The position numbers and the translations under genes are program-made. Under the pieces are notes generated by a model. The model was not told the DNA's origin, did no database searches, and saw only the letters and a program-made list of their open reading frames with translations. Shown piece by piece: positions 39,431 to 48,277 of a DNA stretch of 64,000 nucleotides (position 1 is its first letter; the number at the start of each line of letters is the position of its first letter). Source of the DNA: UMGS1883 sp045636425 (GTDB taxonomy: Bacteria; Bacillota; Clostridia; UMGS1883); contig JAZTXM010000019.1 of assembly GCA_045636425.1 (NCBI GenBank), positions 1-64,000 on the forward strand, in the 5' to 3' direction.

Positions 39431-41693
39431 AAATTATCTCTCCGTTTTTCATGGTTATGGAAAGGTGTTCTTTATACGAACCTCGTATAATTATATCGGA
39501 AAGCTTATCTTCAATTTTTCGCCCTATAAGCCGTCTCAGCGGTCTTGCACCAAGGTGTTCCTTTTGAGCTTCCTCCACAAGGAAGCTTTTTACCTTTTCA
39601 TCAACAGAAAGCTTTATCCCTTTATTTTCAAGCATTTCGGAAAGCTCCCCAAGCATTATTTCCAGAATCTTAGTAAGCTCATCTTCATGAAGCTCGTCAA
39701 ATACCACGATTTCATCAATTCTGTTCAAAAATTCGGGACGGAAAATCGCCTTTAATGCACGGTGTACCTTATCCTTATTTTGCTTTGATGCACTTTCCGC
39801 AAAGCCGATACCGCTTCCTTTCCAGTCGCTTCCGGCGTTGCTTGTCATTACGATAACCGTGTTTTCAAAGCTTACTACCTTGCCGTGGCTGTCGGTGATT
39901 CTGCCGTCGTCAAGAATCTGGAGCATTATATTCAGTACATCGGGATGTGATTTTTCGATTTCATCAAAAAGAACTACGCAGTAGGGCTTTCTTCTTACTT
40001 TTTCGGTAAGCTGTCCCGCATCGTCGTATCCCACATATCCGGGAGGCGAGCCGATGAGCTTGGAAACGGAGTGCTTCTCCATAAACTCTGTCATATCTAC
40101 CCTGATAAGGGCATCTTCACTGTCAAAAAGCTCTACGGCAAGCTGCTTTACAAGCTCCGTTTTTCCCACGCCCGTAGGTCCTACGAAAATAAAGCTTGCA
40201 GGCCGTAGCTTTTTGGAAAGTGCCGCACGGCTTCGGCGGATTGCACGGCTGACCGCACTTACAGCCTCACGTTGCCCGATAATTCTTTTGTGAAGCCTTT
40301 CCTCCAATGAAAGAAGCTTCTCGGTTTCAGCCTGCGTGATTTTTTGAACAGGGATTTTTGTCCATGCCTCAACCACGTATGCAATGTCCTCCGATGTTAA
40401 ATAGACATCGTTCATTTGTGATTTAAGATTTTCTATTTCTTCCAGAAGCGTGCATTGCTGTGATTTTAATTCTGCTAACTTTTCAAACTTTGTATTGTTA
40501 CCGTCCTCATCAGACTGAGCGTTAAGCTCTTCCATTTGAGCCTCTGTAGCTTCTAAAATTTTCTGCGATGCCGCAATCCTTACAAGGAGGGTGTTTTTCA
40601 GATTCGCACGGCTTCCTGCCTCATCTATCAGGTCAATTGCCTTGTCGGGCAGAAAACGGTCGGTGATATATCTTCTTGAAAGAGCTACAGCCGTATTTAT
40701 TACTTCATCTGGAATTTTCACCTTGTGGTAGTTTTCATAATATCCCTTGATTCCGCGAAGCACCTCCACCGTTTCTTCAGGGGAAGGCTCCTCTACAATT
40801 ACGCTCTGAAAGCGTCTTTCCAAAGCAGAATCTTTTTCAATGAATTTTCTGTACTCGGTCAGCGTTGTCGCACCGATAACCTGAATTTCGCCTCTTGCCA
40901 ATGCGGGCTTTAATATATTTGCGGCACTCATGGCACCTTCAGCATCGCCTGCTCCGACGATGTTGTGAAGCTCATCTATAACAAGTATAATATTACCTAA
41001 TTTCTTTGTTTCCTCAATAATTCCTTTAAGTCTTGCCTCAAACTGTCCGCGGTACTGTGTGCCTGCCACAATAGCCGTGAAATCCAAAAGATATACCTCT
41101 TTGTCAAGAAGCTTTTCGGGGACATTTCCGCTTACAATTCTTTCGGCAAAGCCCTCTGCAATAGCTGTTTTGCCTACGCCCGGCTCGCCCAGAAGTGCAG
41201 GATTGTTCTTTGTACGGCGGTTAAGAATCTGAACCAGCCTTTCAATTTCTCTTTCCCTGCCCACAACCATATCAACTTCACCGTTCCGTGCTTTAGCGGT
41301 AAGGTTTGTTCCGTAGGCGTCAAGAAGCTTTTTCTTCTTTTCAACCGGCTTTTTATCTTTTTTCTTCGCACCGTTATTTTTATCGTCGGTCACAGCTCCG
41401 TCTTGTTCTTTGTGGGGGAAACCTCCGAAGAAATTTGAGAGAAAACCCGCAAAAGGACCCATATCAGAACCATCATCGGAAAGCTCTCCGCCATCTGCGC
41501 CTATCATTTCCATCATCTGTGATTCAAGATTTTCCATATCTCCGAAGTCGAGGCCACCTGCCATCTGCTGCATGGTGTTAATCCCAAGCTCCCTTGCACA
41601 GGGCATGCAAAGCCCCTCGTTGACGGTCTTTCCACCCTCCATACGGGTTACAAATATAACAGCAACATTCTTGTTGCATCGTGTACATAACAT
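39423..41693 (-). CDS. clpE: ClpE-like AAA+ unfoldase of the Clp protease
   Basis: The 756-residue HSP100 ATPase begins with a zinc finger (MLCTRCNKN ... CMPCARELG), the mark of ClpE rather than ClpC. A linker rich in Asp/Lys follows. AAA domain 1 has GEPGVGKTAIAEG and DELHNIVGAG; a short middle domain is present; AAA domain 2 has GPTGVGKTELVKQL, FDEIEKSHPDV and GARPLRRLIGRKIED. It should unfold substrates for ClpP in heat or protein-folding stress. The family is often CtsR-controlled, but I found no clear CtsR box in the 150 bp upstream. It has its own promoter. Confidence 0.9.
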   Translation of the reverse strand: MLCTRCNKNVAVIFVTRMEGGKTVNEGLCMPCARELGINTMQQMAGGLDFGDMENLESQMMEMIGADGGELSDDGSDMGPFAGFLSNFFGGFPHKEQDGAVTDDKNNGAKKKDKKPVEKKKKLLDAYGTNLTAKARNGEVDMVVGREREIERLVQILNRRTKNNPALLGEPGVGKTAIAEGFAERIVSGNVPEKLLDKEVYLLDFTAIVAGTQYRGQFEARLKGIIEETKKLGNIILVIDELHNIVGAGDAEGAMSAANILKPALARGEIQVIGATTLTEYRKFIEKDSALERRFQSVIVEEPSPEETVEVLRGIKGYYENYHKVKIPDEVINTAVALSRRYITDRFLPDKAIDLIDEAGSRANLKNTLLVRIAASQKILEATEAQMEELNAQSDEDGNNTKFEKLAELKSQQCTLLEEIENLKSQMNDVYLTSEDIAYVVEAWTKIPVQKITQAETEKLLSLEERLHKRIIGQREAVSAVSRAIRRSRAALSKKLRPASFIFVGPTGVGKTELVKQLAVELFDSEDALIRVDMTEFMEKHSVSKLIGSPPGYVGYDDAGQLTEKVRRKPYCVVLFDEIEKSHPDVLNIMLQILDDGRITDSHGKVVSFENTVIVMTSNAGSDWKGSGIGFAESASKQNKDKVHRALKAIFRPEFLNRIDEIVVFDELHEDELTKILEIMLGELSEMLENKGIKLSVDEKVKSFLVEEAQKEHLGARPLRRLIGRKIEDKLSDIIIRGSYKEHLSITMKNGEIICE

Positions 41694-41726
41694 AAATTTC
41701 CAATCCTTTCATAGGGGTTACAAGTT

Positions 41727-41755
41727 ATTATATCATATTCCCTTGTGTATTTCAA
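41727..41755 (-). promoter_or_regulatory. Promoter of clpE
   Basis: On the minus strand TTGAAA (41755-41750) and TATAAT (41732-41727) are separated by 17 bp. Confidence 0.7.
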
Positions 41756-41854
41756 ACAGTTTATTGAAAATTAATAAATTGATATCAAATACAAAATGTA
41801 GTGCATTTTATATAAAAAAATGTATCAATTTACACATTTTTTTGTATTTTTGTA

Positions 41855-41883
41855 TTGCACTTTAAAATTAAGTGTGTTATTAT
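41855..41883 (+). promoter_or_regulatory. Promoter of the SLH-domain gene
   Basis: TTGCAC (41855-41860) and TATTAT (41878-41883) are separated by 17 bp. Confidence 0.65.
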
Positions 41884-41914
41884 AAATGTAAGTATAGGAA
41901 GGAGGACGATGGAA

Positions 41915-43777
41915 ATGAAAAATAAATTTCTGTCCGTTATAATTGCACTTAGTTTAATATGTTCCTGCATGGCAGTGTCTGCATTTGCTGAAACTGCTTT
42001 TCCTGATGTTCTTTCACCCGACCATGATTGGGCGGCAGAGCAGATTGCAGAGATGACCGATTTGGGTATTATTAAAGGATATACTGACGGCACATTCAAG
42101 CCCGACAGAGCAATCTCCAAGATTGAGGCTCTTATCCTTTTCTCACGTGTGGCAGGCTATTCTGATAAGTCTTACGCACAGATTGCAGATTTTGCATACG
42201 AAAAGTATCAGTATCTTCTTGAGGAAGCAGACCTTGATAATTACGATTCTTTTAAGAAAGAAATTTCTTTCCTTCTTTATAAAGGCGTAATCTCCGAGGA
42301 CGATATTATCGAATACCTTGAGGACGAGCAGTATCTTGAAGACTTCCCCCGTAAGGATGCGGCTAAGCTTCTTGCAAACCTTATGGATGCTGAAATTGTA
42401 AAGACAGATGCCGATGAGCTTGAGTTTTCCGATAATAACAAGATTGATGACAGCGATGCAGGCTATATAGCATACGTTGTTGAAAACGGATTTATGAACG
42501 GCGTCCAGAAGGATGACGGAACGATTGTTTTCGATGCTGATGGAGCATTGAGTCGTGCACAGGTTTGTGTTCTTCTTTACAGAATTATGGATAAGCTTGA
42601 GATGAGCTTTGAATCAGGTAAGGTGTTCAATGTAGATACCGAGGGCGGCACAATCGAGTTTGAGAATGAAGACGGCGACGATAAGAGCTACATTATCCCC
42701 GATGATGCAAAGGTAATTATCGATGGTGCAGCCGGAAAGCTTGATGAAATTCTTGAAAATAGCGAAATCCTCGTTACAAGACATGGTAAGTCTATTTACA
42801 GCATAGAGGTTCTTAACCCCGAATCCAATAAAACAGTTAAAGGTACAGTTGAAGGTGTTGTTGCAAGAGATAACTATGCAAGAGTTACTGTATCGGTAGA
42901 GGAAACAGGGGAGAAGGTTTCATACTACGGCACTGAAGACTTCAAGGTTACAACAGACGGCGTTGCTGATGATATGAAGAGCCTCAAGGTTGACGATTAT
43001 GTTGTTATTAAGCTTCTGGGAACAAAGATTGTATCTATTGACCGTCTTACCGCAGAGGCAACCGTTCAGGGTACACTTAAAGCGATTAATCTTAACACTC
43101 CCATGACACTTTCTGTTTCTACTGTTGAAGAAGTTTCAGAGGAAGAAAATGTTTCAGAATATGAGATTTCAGAGGAAGCAACTGTTCGTCGTAACGGAGA
43201 AAAAGCATCACTTCGCGATGTGCTTGCCGGAGACAAGGTTGTTCTTACCGTTAAACGCGGCAAAATCACAAAGATTGTTGCCACAAGCACAAAGGGCAGT
43301 GTAACAGGTACAGTTAAGTCAATCACAATTGCTGCTCAGTCCTACGTTACACTTTCTACAGACGGCGTAGAGTCACAGTATGCGATAGCTATGGAGGCTG
43401 AATATATTGTAGCAGGAAGCAAGGCTTCAATTTATGACCTTCGTCTGGGTAACATGGTTACACTTACCCTCTCAGGCTCCACAGCAACAAAGATTGAGCA
43501 GACAGCAGCGTCTTCCACAACCACAAAGAGCGGAACTGTTGAAAGCATCAGCACATCATACGGCTATATTAATATCATAACAAACGGTGCCGTAAGCGAG
43601 CAGGTATTTGCAAGCAAGGTTGGAAGCACTATTGGTGCAAAGATTATTGACGGCGAGACAGGTAAAGAAATTCAGTTCAAGAATATTAAGAAGGGCGACT
43701 ACGTTATTGCAACAGGTGCATATACAAACGGCGCATTCGTTGCCAAGACAATCGTAGTAACCCCTGTAGCAGACTAA
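41915..43777 (+). CDS. Secreted S-layer-homology (SLH) domain protein
   Basis: From the ATG at 41915 (nine bases after GGAGG; an ATG at 41909 is too close to it) the product has 620 residues. A signal peptide MKNKFLSVIIALSLICSCMAVSAFA is visible. The SLH repeats follow (HDWAAEQIAEMTDLGIIKGYTDGTFKPDRAISKIEAL; and a later one with NGFMNGVQKDDG and LSRAQVCVLLYRI). The remaining 400 residues are acidic, beta-rich tandem modules that alternate GTVxxI-like and GDxVxL strands. SLH domains bind pyruvylated secondary wall polymers, so this is likely a cell-surface protein. A CSC near the signal end makes a lipoprotein form conceivable. Confidence 0.88.
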   Translation: MKNKFLSVIIALSLICSCMAVSAFAETAFPDVLSPDHDWAAEQIAEMTDLGIIKGYTDGTFKPDRAISKIEALILFSRVAGYSDKSYAQIADFAYEKYQYLLEEADLDNYDSFKKEISFLLYKGVISEDDIIEYLEDEQYLEDFPRKDAAKLLANLMDAEIVKTDADELEFSDNNKIDDSDAGYIAYVVENGFMNGVQKDDGTIVFDADGALSRAQVCVLLYRIMDKLEMSFESGKVFNVDTEGGTIEFENEDGDDKSYIIPDDAKVIIDGAAGKLDEILENSEILVTRHGKSIYSIEVLNPESNKTVKGTVEGVVARDNYARVTVSVEETGEKVSYYGTEDFKVTTDGVADDMKSLKVDDYVVIKLLGTKIVSIDRLTAEATVQGTLKAINLNTPMTLSVSTVEEVSEEENVSEYEISEEATVRRNGEKASLRDVLAGDKVVLTVKRGKITKIVATSTKGSVTGTVKSITIAAQSYVTLSTDGVESQYAIAMEAEYIVAGSKASIYDLRLGNMVTLTLSGSTATKIEQTAASSTTTKSGTVESISTSYGYINIITNGAVSEQVFASKVGSTIGAKIIDGETGKEIQFKNIKKGDYVIATGAYTNGAFVAKTIVVTPVAD

Positions 43778-43804
43778 TTAAAAAGAGTACTCCTCAACAA
43801 AAAA

Positions 43805-43830
43805 AGAACCTCACCGAGGTTCTTTTTTTG
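43805..43830 (+). terminator. Terminator after the SLH-domain gene
   Basis: AGAACCTC (43805-43812) pairs with GAGGTTCT (43816-43823) and is followed by TTTTTTG; A-runs precede it. Confidence 0.9.
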
Positions 43831-43849
43831 TTACTTTAGTGAAGTTCAA

Positions 43850-43892
43850 ATTATTCTCTTTCGGTGAGGGTTCAAGTCCCCCTTATTTTCAT
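43850..43892 (+). other. Possible tRNA 3'-half remnant
   Basis: TGAGGGTTCAAGTCCCCCTT contains an intact T-loop (GTTCAAGTC) and flanking stem, and is followed by TATTTTCA, which could be an acceptor 3' strand with discriminator. No matching 5' half is present upstream, where the SLH terminator lies. It could be tRNA debris, or an attachment-site scar, next to the intact tRNA-Leu. Confidence 0.35.
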
Positions 43893-43897
43893 AACAC

Positions 43898-43937
43898 AAA
43901 ATAAAAGGTACCAACCAAAGTTGATACCTTTTATTTT
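43898..43937 (-). terminator. Terminator after tRNA-Leu
   Basis: AAAATAAAAGGTA (43898-43910) pairs with TACCTTTTATTTT (43925-43937), extended by CAAC/GTTG. On the minus strand the hairpin ends in TTTTATTTTG just after the tRNA CCA end. Confidence 0.85.
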
Positions 43938-43938
43938 A

Positions 43939-44021
43939 TGGTGCGAGAGACGGGACTTGAACCCGTATGGTCTCCCACACGCACCTTAAACGTGCGCGTC
44001 TGCCGATTCCGCCACTCTCGC
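43939..44021 (-). tRNA. tRNA-Leu, anticodon AAG, CCA encoded
   Basis: The minus-strand sequence folds into a complete class II tRNA of 83 nt including CCA. The acceptor is GCGAGAG/CTCTCGC with A73. The D-stem GCG/CGC with AATCGGCAGA loop is leucine-like. The anticodon stem CACGT/GCGTG has loop TTAAGGT, so the anticodon is AAG (codon CUU). The variable arm is TGG-GAGA-CCA, and the T-arm ACGGG/CCCGT with TTCAAGT loop. An alternative register gives loop GTTTAAG, but it would break the D-stem and leave position 32 as G. Confidence 0.88.
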
Positions 44022-44161
44022 ATATATGGTGTGTGCCATCTCGTGACAACGTAGATTATTATAACAGAGGTACTATTAAATGTCAACATCTTTTTTGAAA
44101 AAAATCTAAAATTTTTTATTTTGTTTTTTTATGCCTTTTTGTTATGATATTCTTGCATTGC

Positions 44162-44190
44162 AAAAGCCCCAAAAACTTATTGGGGCTTTT
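44162..44190. terminator. Terminator after the LTA synthase-like gene
   Basis: AAAAGCCCCAA (44162-44172) pairs with TTGGGGCTTTT (44180-44190). It lies 7 bp after the minus-strand stop codon and could work in either direction. Confidence 0.85.
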
Positions 44191-44197
44191 CATCTCA

Positions 44198-46084
44198 TTA
44201 TTTTTCCATTCTTCTGAAATAGTCATATTTCAGGGTCAGGTCATTTTGCTGAATCTTCTTATTGATTAAATCATTTGTTTCTCTTATATAATCCTTTTTG
44301 TAGTTTTTTCCCTCTTTGACTTCGCCGTTTTCAACATACACATTTCCGTCGTACCAGGAGTAGTCGCTGAAAAAGGCATATCCCGAAAAGTCTTTGTCAA
44401 AAACATCATTTCCTATATAATGGTTTTCGTCATATTCTATGCCCAGCATATTAAGCACCGTGGGAAGAATATCAAGCTGGGAATTTACTTTATCCACATT
44501 AGTTTTTGCAGTATCACTGCTCCATATAAAAAACGGAGTATGATTAATCAGATTGTTGTCAGTACGCTTATACTTGTCAAGTATACTTTTATCATTAATG
44601 GTATAGAGATAATGGTCCGCATAAGCCACTATAACCGTGTTATCATAGAGCCCGTTATCCTTTAAGGCTTCAATCAGAAGACCGATCATATCATCAGTTT
44701 CAGTTGCAAAAAGGCGTGCCGCCTCTTCCTCCGATAATGAAGGGGCTTTCCCTTTGCCGTAGATTTTTTCGGCTAAAGCTTTTCCCATAGGGGAGGAAAG
44801 GGTAAAAGGCGTGTGGGGAGTATAGGTTATGATGTAGTTCATAAAGGGCTGTTTTTGGCAAAACATTTTTTCGTAGAATGATTCGTTTAAAATAAGCTCT
44901 GTGTCAAGCTGTGCCTTTGCATCACTTCGCCCCTCATCATCCATAAGGCTGTAGTATTCATCATACCCCCAGTTGAGGTAGTTAAGCTCTCTTGAATAAT
45001 ACTCTCCCGTGTTCATGTGGAAAGCATTTGAGCTGTAGCCCTCCGCCTTTAATACATTCGGAAGTGAATGATTAAAAAGGTTTGTGCTGAAAGTGTAAGG
45101 GTTTTGGCTGTATGATATAGGAGTGAGAAAGCCCGTTGTTACAGCAAGCTCGGAATTAAATGTAGAGCCTCCGCCGTTATAGTAGGAATAGTGATTTGTA
45201 AAATTTATGGAGTTTTCCAAAAGAGAGTAGGCATTGGGCATGTCCTTTTCGTTGAACATCCAGCTGTCAATACCCTCAAGCTGGAGAAAAATCACATTCT
45301 TTCCTTTAAATATCCCTGTAAAATCGTTTTTATCGTGTTTTCTTTCATCCTTATAGATTTCCTCCAAAAAGGCAAGCTCCTCTGGATTGTCGGGTGTTTC
45401 AGACTTTAAAAAGGTCATGTAGAAATCACGGAGAGAATACTGATAAAGACCGCAGATTTTCATGCATTTATTGCTGTCGTTAAAATTTTGGTATACATTC
45501 CGCGGATTACGCCATGTGTCCCATTCAAGGGAGGAATTTGCCCTACCTAAAAGCAAGGGGTTAATCAAAAGAATAAGCACGAAAACCGCTAAAGACTTAA
45601 TAAGCTTCTTAAAATCACTTTTTCCCTTTCTTTTCGGAAATTTAATAAGAACATACACTGCAGTACCGATTAGAAGAATACAGAAAACAAAAAACAAAGG
45701 GTTGGTATTTTTTATGGTGTCCCATATGTATGCACTTCCTTCGTCTGCCGACTCGGTCAATCTGAAACCAAAGAAAAAGCCCGTGTACAGAAAGTAGACG
45801 CAGTGGGTGAAGAAAAGCGAGAAAAACAGAGAAAAACAAGCACCGTAGAAGAGTCTTCCCCAAATTGGTCTAAGGCATCTTGTAACCGAAACTATTGTAA
45901 CAATCCAGATTACGGAAAACACAATTGTGGGAATTATCATCGTAGGTCTTATATAGTTTGTACTCCCTGCCAATATGCGGATAAAAATATCCATTATAAT
46001 AAATGGCATGGCAAGAAACCAATTTTTCTTCATGTTGTCAGACATGTGCTTGGGACTGAATATTTTCTTCAAAGAAATAAGCAT
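44198..46084 (-). CDS. LTA synthase family membrane sulfatase (glycerol-/polyol-phosphate transferase)
   Basis: The 628-residue protein has five N-terminal membrane helices (to about residue 185) and an extracellular sulfatase-type domain. It shows NVIFLQLEGIDSW, the nucleophile region GGGSTFNSELAVTTGF, TYTPHTPF and VIVAYADHYLY, in the family order. LtaS-like enzymes add glycerol-phosphate units from phosphatidylglycerol to lipoteichoic acids or to other surface glycans. It begins 14 bp after the glycosyltransferase gene, so the two share a transcript and probably a glycolipid or wall-polymer pathway. Confidence 0.9.
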   Translation of the reverse strand: MLISLKKIFSPKHMSDNMKKNWFLAMPFIIMDIFIRILAGSTNYIRPTMIIPTIVFSVIWIVTIVSVTRCLRPIWGRLFYGACFSLFFSLFFTHCVYFLYTGFFFGFRLTESADEGSAYIWDTIKNTNPLFFVFCILLIGTAVYVLIKFPKRKGKSDFKKLIKSLAVFVLILLINPLLLGRANSSLEWDTWRNPRNVYQNFNDSNKCMKICGLYQYSLRDFYMTFLKSETPDNPEELAFLEEIYKDERKHDKNDFTGIFKGKNVIFLQLEGIDSWMFNEKDMPNAYSLLENSINFTNHYSYYNGGGSTFNSELAVTTGFLTPISYSQNPYTFSTNLFNHSLPNVLKAEGYSSNAFHMNTGEYYSRELNYLNWGYDEYYSLMDDEGRSDAKAQLDTELILNESFYEKMFCQKQPFMNYIITYTPHTPFTLSSPMGKALAEKIYGKGKAPSLSEEEAARLFATETDDMIGLLIEALKDNGLYDNTVIVAYADHYLYTINDKSILDKYKRTDNNLINHTPFFIWSSDTAKTNVDKVNSQLDILPTVLNMLGIEYDENHYIGNDVFDKDFSGYAFFSDYSWYDGNVYVENGEVKEGKNYKKDYIRETNDLINKKIQQNDLTLKYDYFRRMEK

Positions 46085-46098
46085 AGCTCGTCACCTGA

Positions 46099-47604
46099 TT
46101 ATTTATGTTTCACAATACTGTTGGAAATATTGTGCTTTATATCACGGTCGATATCCTGAATAGTAATCTTGCTTGTGTGGGGAATAGGTTTCCATTCCAC
46201 CTTCATAAACAGTGCTGCATAAAGCGTCCATCGACCGATAGCATCAAACATAAACCATGTCAACGCATAAAGTACTTTCTTACGCAGGGGCATCTTGATA
46301 ATTTTTTTATGCTCCGCAATAAATACATAAACGGCATAAACCATATTTGCAACATGGAAATAAATTCTGCTTATAATGCTCACCGCAAATGAAACAAGTA
46401 GCATATAAAGCATTGCACTGTAGCCGGGAGCAACATTAAGCCCCTTAAAAACAGAATGAATGGAGAGGGGGATAACGGCAGTGCTCGCCTCCAAAAGCTC
46501 GTTTGAAATACCATTGGAATAGCAGTAGCATGACTGGAGGATTACCACAACCCCAAGCCACAGGAAAAGTCTTATTAAGTCGCGTGGAATAAGCTGTGAC
46601 AGAGTATCAAAAGAAGCCCAGCGACAGCGGATCCCCTCTATAACACGTGCTGTAGTTATCTTTTCTTTTTTTGATTTGTCTTTATAGCAATTACCCACAA
46701 AAATGTTTTTAAACAGTGCCCACCCGGTTTCCTTAAATGCAAGAAGATGTCCCTTCGACCATCTTATACGTTGCCTGAGTGCCACCCTGAGACTGGTAGG
46801 CTGTTCATCATAGAACATCGCCGCGTCGTTGTATGAAATCTGATAGCCGTGTGCCACTGCATCTGCGGTAAATGCTCTGTCCTCTGTCAGGGAAGTGTAT
46901 CTCCAACCATCCCTTACCAGCTCATTTGCAAAAAGAAATCCCGTTCCCTGAATGTTGGTGGCAAGGCGGAGAACACTTCTTGCCCTATGGTTAAGGCGAA
47001 TGGAACGCAGCCAGTGAATGGCATATGTAGAAGCAATCCAGTTTTCGTCAAAGTTTTTGGTGTTTCTGTATGAGGTGACGATTTTAAGTCCGCTGTCAAA
47101 GGAATCATTCATTCTTGAAATATAATCCTTGTTTAAAAGGTTGTCAGCATCAAAAATAAAATATCCCTCAAAGGAATCTATGCCGTAATCTCTTTCAATC
47201 TGCTCAAATAAATATCTGAGTGCAAAGCCCTTTGTTCGTTCCTTGTCGTTTTGGCGTTCATAGCAGATTGCACCCTTTTGCCTTGCGATTTCGGCAGTGT
47301 TGTCAGTGCAGTTATCGGCAATTACAAAAACAGTCAGCATATCCTGCGGATAATCCTGATAATGTATGCTGTCAATCAGGTTTCCGATAACGGTGCTTTC
47401 ATTACGTGCGGGAATCAGAATTGCGTATTTATGAAAATTCTTTGCTGCCTTAAATTTACGCGTAAAAAATACACCTATGATTGTATACAATATATGATGT
47501 GCCACAAATACCGATATAATGGAAAGAACAAATTTATAAAAGAGGTTTCCGTTTGTGTAAAGACTGCCCAAAGCCCTGAAAAAACTGTCAAAAAAATCTA
47601 ACAT
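46099..47604 (-). CDS. Family 2 glycosyltransferase, membrane-bound
   Basis: From the ATG at 47604 (CGGAGG site) the product has 501 residues. One N-terminal helix precedes the GT2 domain: AILIPARNESTVIGNLIDSI, FVIADNCTDNTAEIA, IFDADNLLNKDYI, TEDRAF and the QRIRWSKGH motif (Q/RXXRW) of processive-type enzymes. Several C-terminal helices (about residues 335-470) follow. The layout resembles glycosyltransferases that assemble surface polysaccharides or glycolipid anchors. It is the first gene of a pair with the LTA synthase-like gene. Confidence 0.88.
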   Translation of the reverse strand: MLDFFDSFFRALGSLYTNGNLFYKFVLSIISVFVAHHILYTIIGVFFTRKFKAAKNFHKYAILIPARNESTVIGNLIDSIHYQDYPQDMLTVFVIADNCTDNTAEIARQKGAICYERQNDKERTKGFALRYLFEQIERDYGIDSFEGYFIFDADNLLNKDYISRMNDSFDSGLKIVTSYRNTKNFDENWIASTYAIHWLRSIRLNHRARSVLRLATNIQGTGFLFANELVRDGWRYTSLTEDRAFTADAVAHGYQISYNDAAMFYDEQPTSLRVALRQRIRWSKGHLLAFKETGWALFKNIFVGNCYKDKSKKEKITTARVIEGIRCRWASFDTLSQLIPRDLIRLFLWLGVVVILQSCYCYSNGISNELLEASTAVIPLSIHSVFKGLNVAPGYSAMLYMLLVSFAVSIISRIYFHVANMVYAVYVFIAEHKKIIKMPLRKKVLYALTWFMFDAIGRWTLYAALFMKVEWKPIPHTSKITIQDIDRDIKHNISNSIVKHK

Positions 47605-47638
47605 GTGATGCCTCCGTATCAATAATTCATCACCGAAA

Positions 47639-47667
47639 ATTATAGCATACGCCCACTTTTTTGTCAA
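47639..47667 (-). promoter_or_regulatory. Promoter of the glycosyltransferase gene
   Basis: On the minus strand TTGACA (47667-47662) and TATAAT (47644-47639) are separated by 17 bp, a full consensus promoter. Confidence 0.85.
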
Positions 47668-47700
47668 TAAGTCAAACTGTGGTATATAGTCGAAAAAAGA

Positions 47701-47729
47701 TTGCCTTTTGAGGTATGGTGTAGTATAAT
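47701..47729 (+). promoter_or_regulatory. Promoter of the Dabb-domain gene
   Basis: TTGCCT (47701-47706) and TATAAT (47724-47729) are separated by 17 bp. Confidence 0.6.
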
Positions 47730-47742
47730 GAGTTTAGTCGGG

Positions 47743-47771
47743 GTGACAATGGGGACGGACACTTTTTGTCA
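47743..47771 (+). repeat. REP-like sequence, half site
   Basis: TGACAATGGGGACGGACAC followed by TTTTTGTC resembles the GGGGACRGNC sequences of repetitive extragenic palindromes in Firmicutes. It lies in the leader of the Dabb gene. It resembles ACACATTGGGGACAGTCCCC at 49821-49839. Confidence 0.5.
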
Positions 47772-47842
47772 ACTTTTGCGAAACGTAGCATGAACTACCC
47801 TTAAAACAAACGTAGAAACACCAAAAAGAAAGGAGAAAAACC

Positions 47843-48136
47843 ATGGTAAAGCACATTATTTTATGGAAACTGAAGGAAGAATTTAATAACGAGGAGGTAA
47901 AGCAGGGGATAAAAAACGGGCTTGAAGGTCTTTTGGGTAAGATTCCCGGACTTCTTGAAATCAGCGTGCAGACGACTTGTCTTGAAAGCTCCAATGTCGA
48001 TGTAATGCTATACTCCGTTTTTGAAAGTGAGGAGGCACTTAAAGGCTACGCAGTCCATCCTGCTCATGTGGAGGTTGCCGATACGAAGGTACGACCGTTT
48101 ACTCTGACACGCTCCTGCATTGACTTTGAAGTATAG
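47843..48136 (+). CDS. Dabb (stress-responsive alpha/beta barrel) domain protein
   Basis: The 97-residue protein is a single dimeric alpha/beta-barrel (Dabb) domain: MVKHIILWKLKEE at the start, LLGKIPGLLEISVQTTCLESSNVDVMLYSVFESEEALKGYAVHPAHVEVAD with the typical YxxHPxH pattern, and a final strand. Related proteins are stress-induced in plants or act as monooxygenases or cyclases, but most bacterial members have no known role. AAAGGAG precedes the ATG. It stands alone between two REP-like sites and the T-box region. Confidence 0.9.
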   Translation: MVKHIILWKLKEEFNNEEVKQGIKNGLEGLLGKIPGLLEISVQTTCLESSNVDVMLYSVFESEEALKGYAVHPAHVEVADTKVRPFTLTRSCIDFEV

Positions 48137-48216
48137 TTTTCGTTGATAAAAAGTACCTTCTTTGTAATGAGCAAGGCAACAGCCTTAAATTTCAACAAAA
48201 ATCTTCAAAAAAACAC

Positions 48217-48245
48217 TTGACTTTACTGCGTTAAAGCGATAAAAT
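48217..48245 (+). promoter_or_regulatory. Promoter of the T-box leader and MFS gene
   Basis: TTGACT (48217-48222) and TAAAAT (48240-48245) are separated by 17 bp. Confidence 0.75.
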
Positions 48246-48277
48246 ATACACAAACAAAATAACAAATGCGTTTGAGC

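Noticed and set aside
43939..44021. Ochre-suppressor reading (UUA anticodon) of the tRNA
   Set aside because: That register needs position 32 to be G and breaks the GCG/CGC D-stem. The AAG reading keeps all stems and the usual U33, so it cannot be used to explain the TAA in the hydrolase gene.
47734..47994. Open frame on the minus strand over the Dabb gene
   Set aside because: It is antisense to a conserved domain and spans the promoter leader. No protein family is recognisable.
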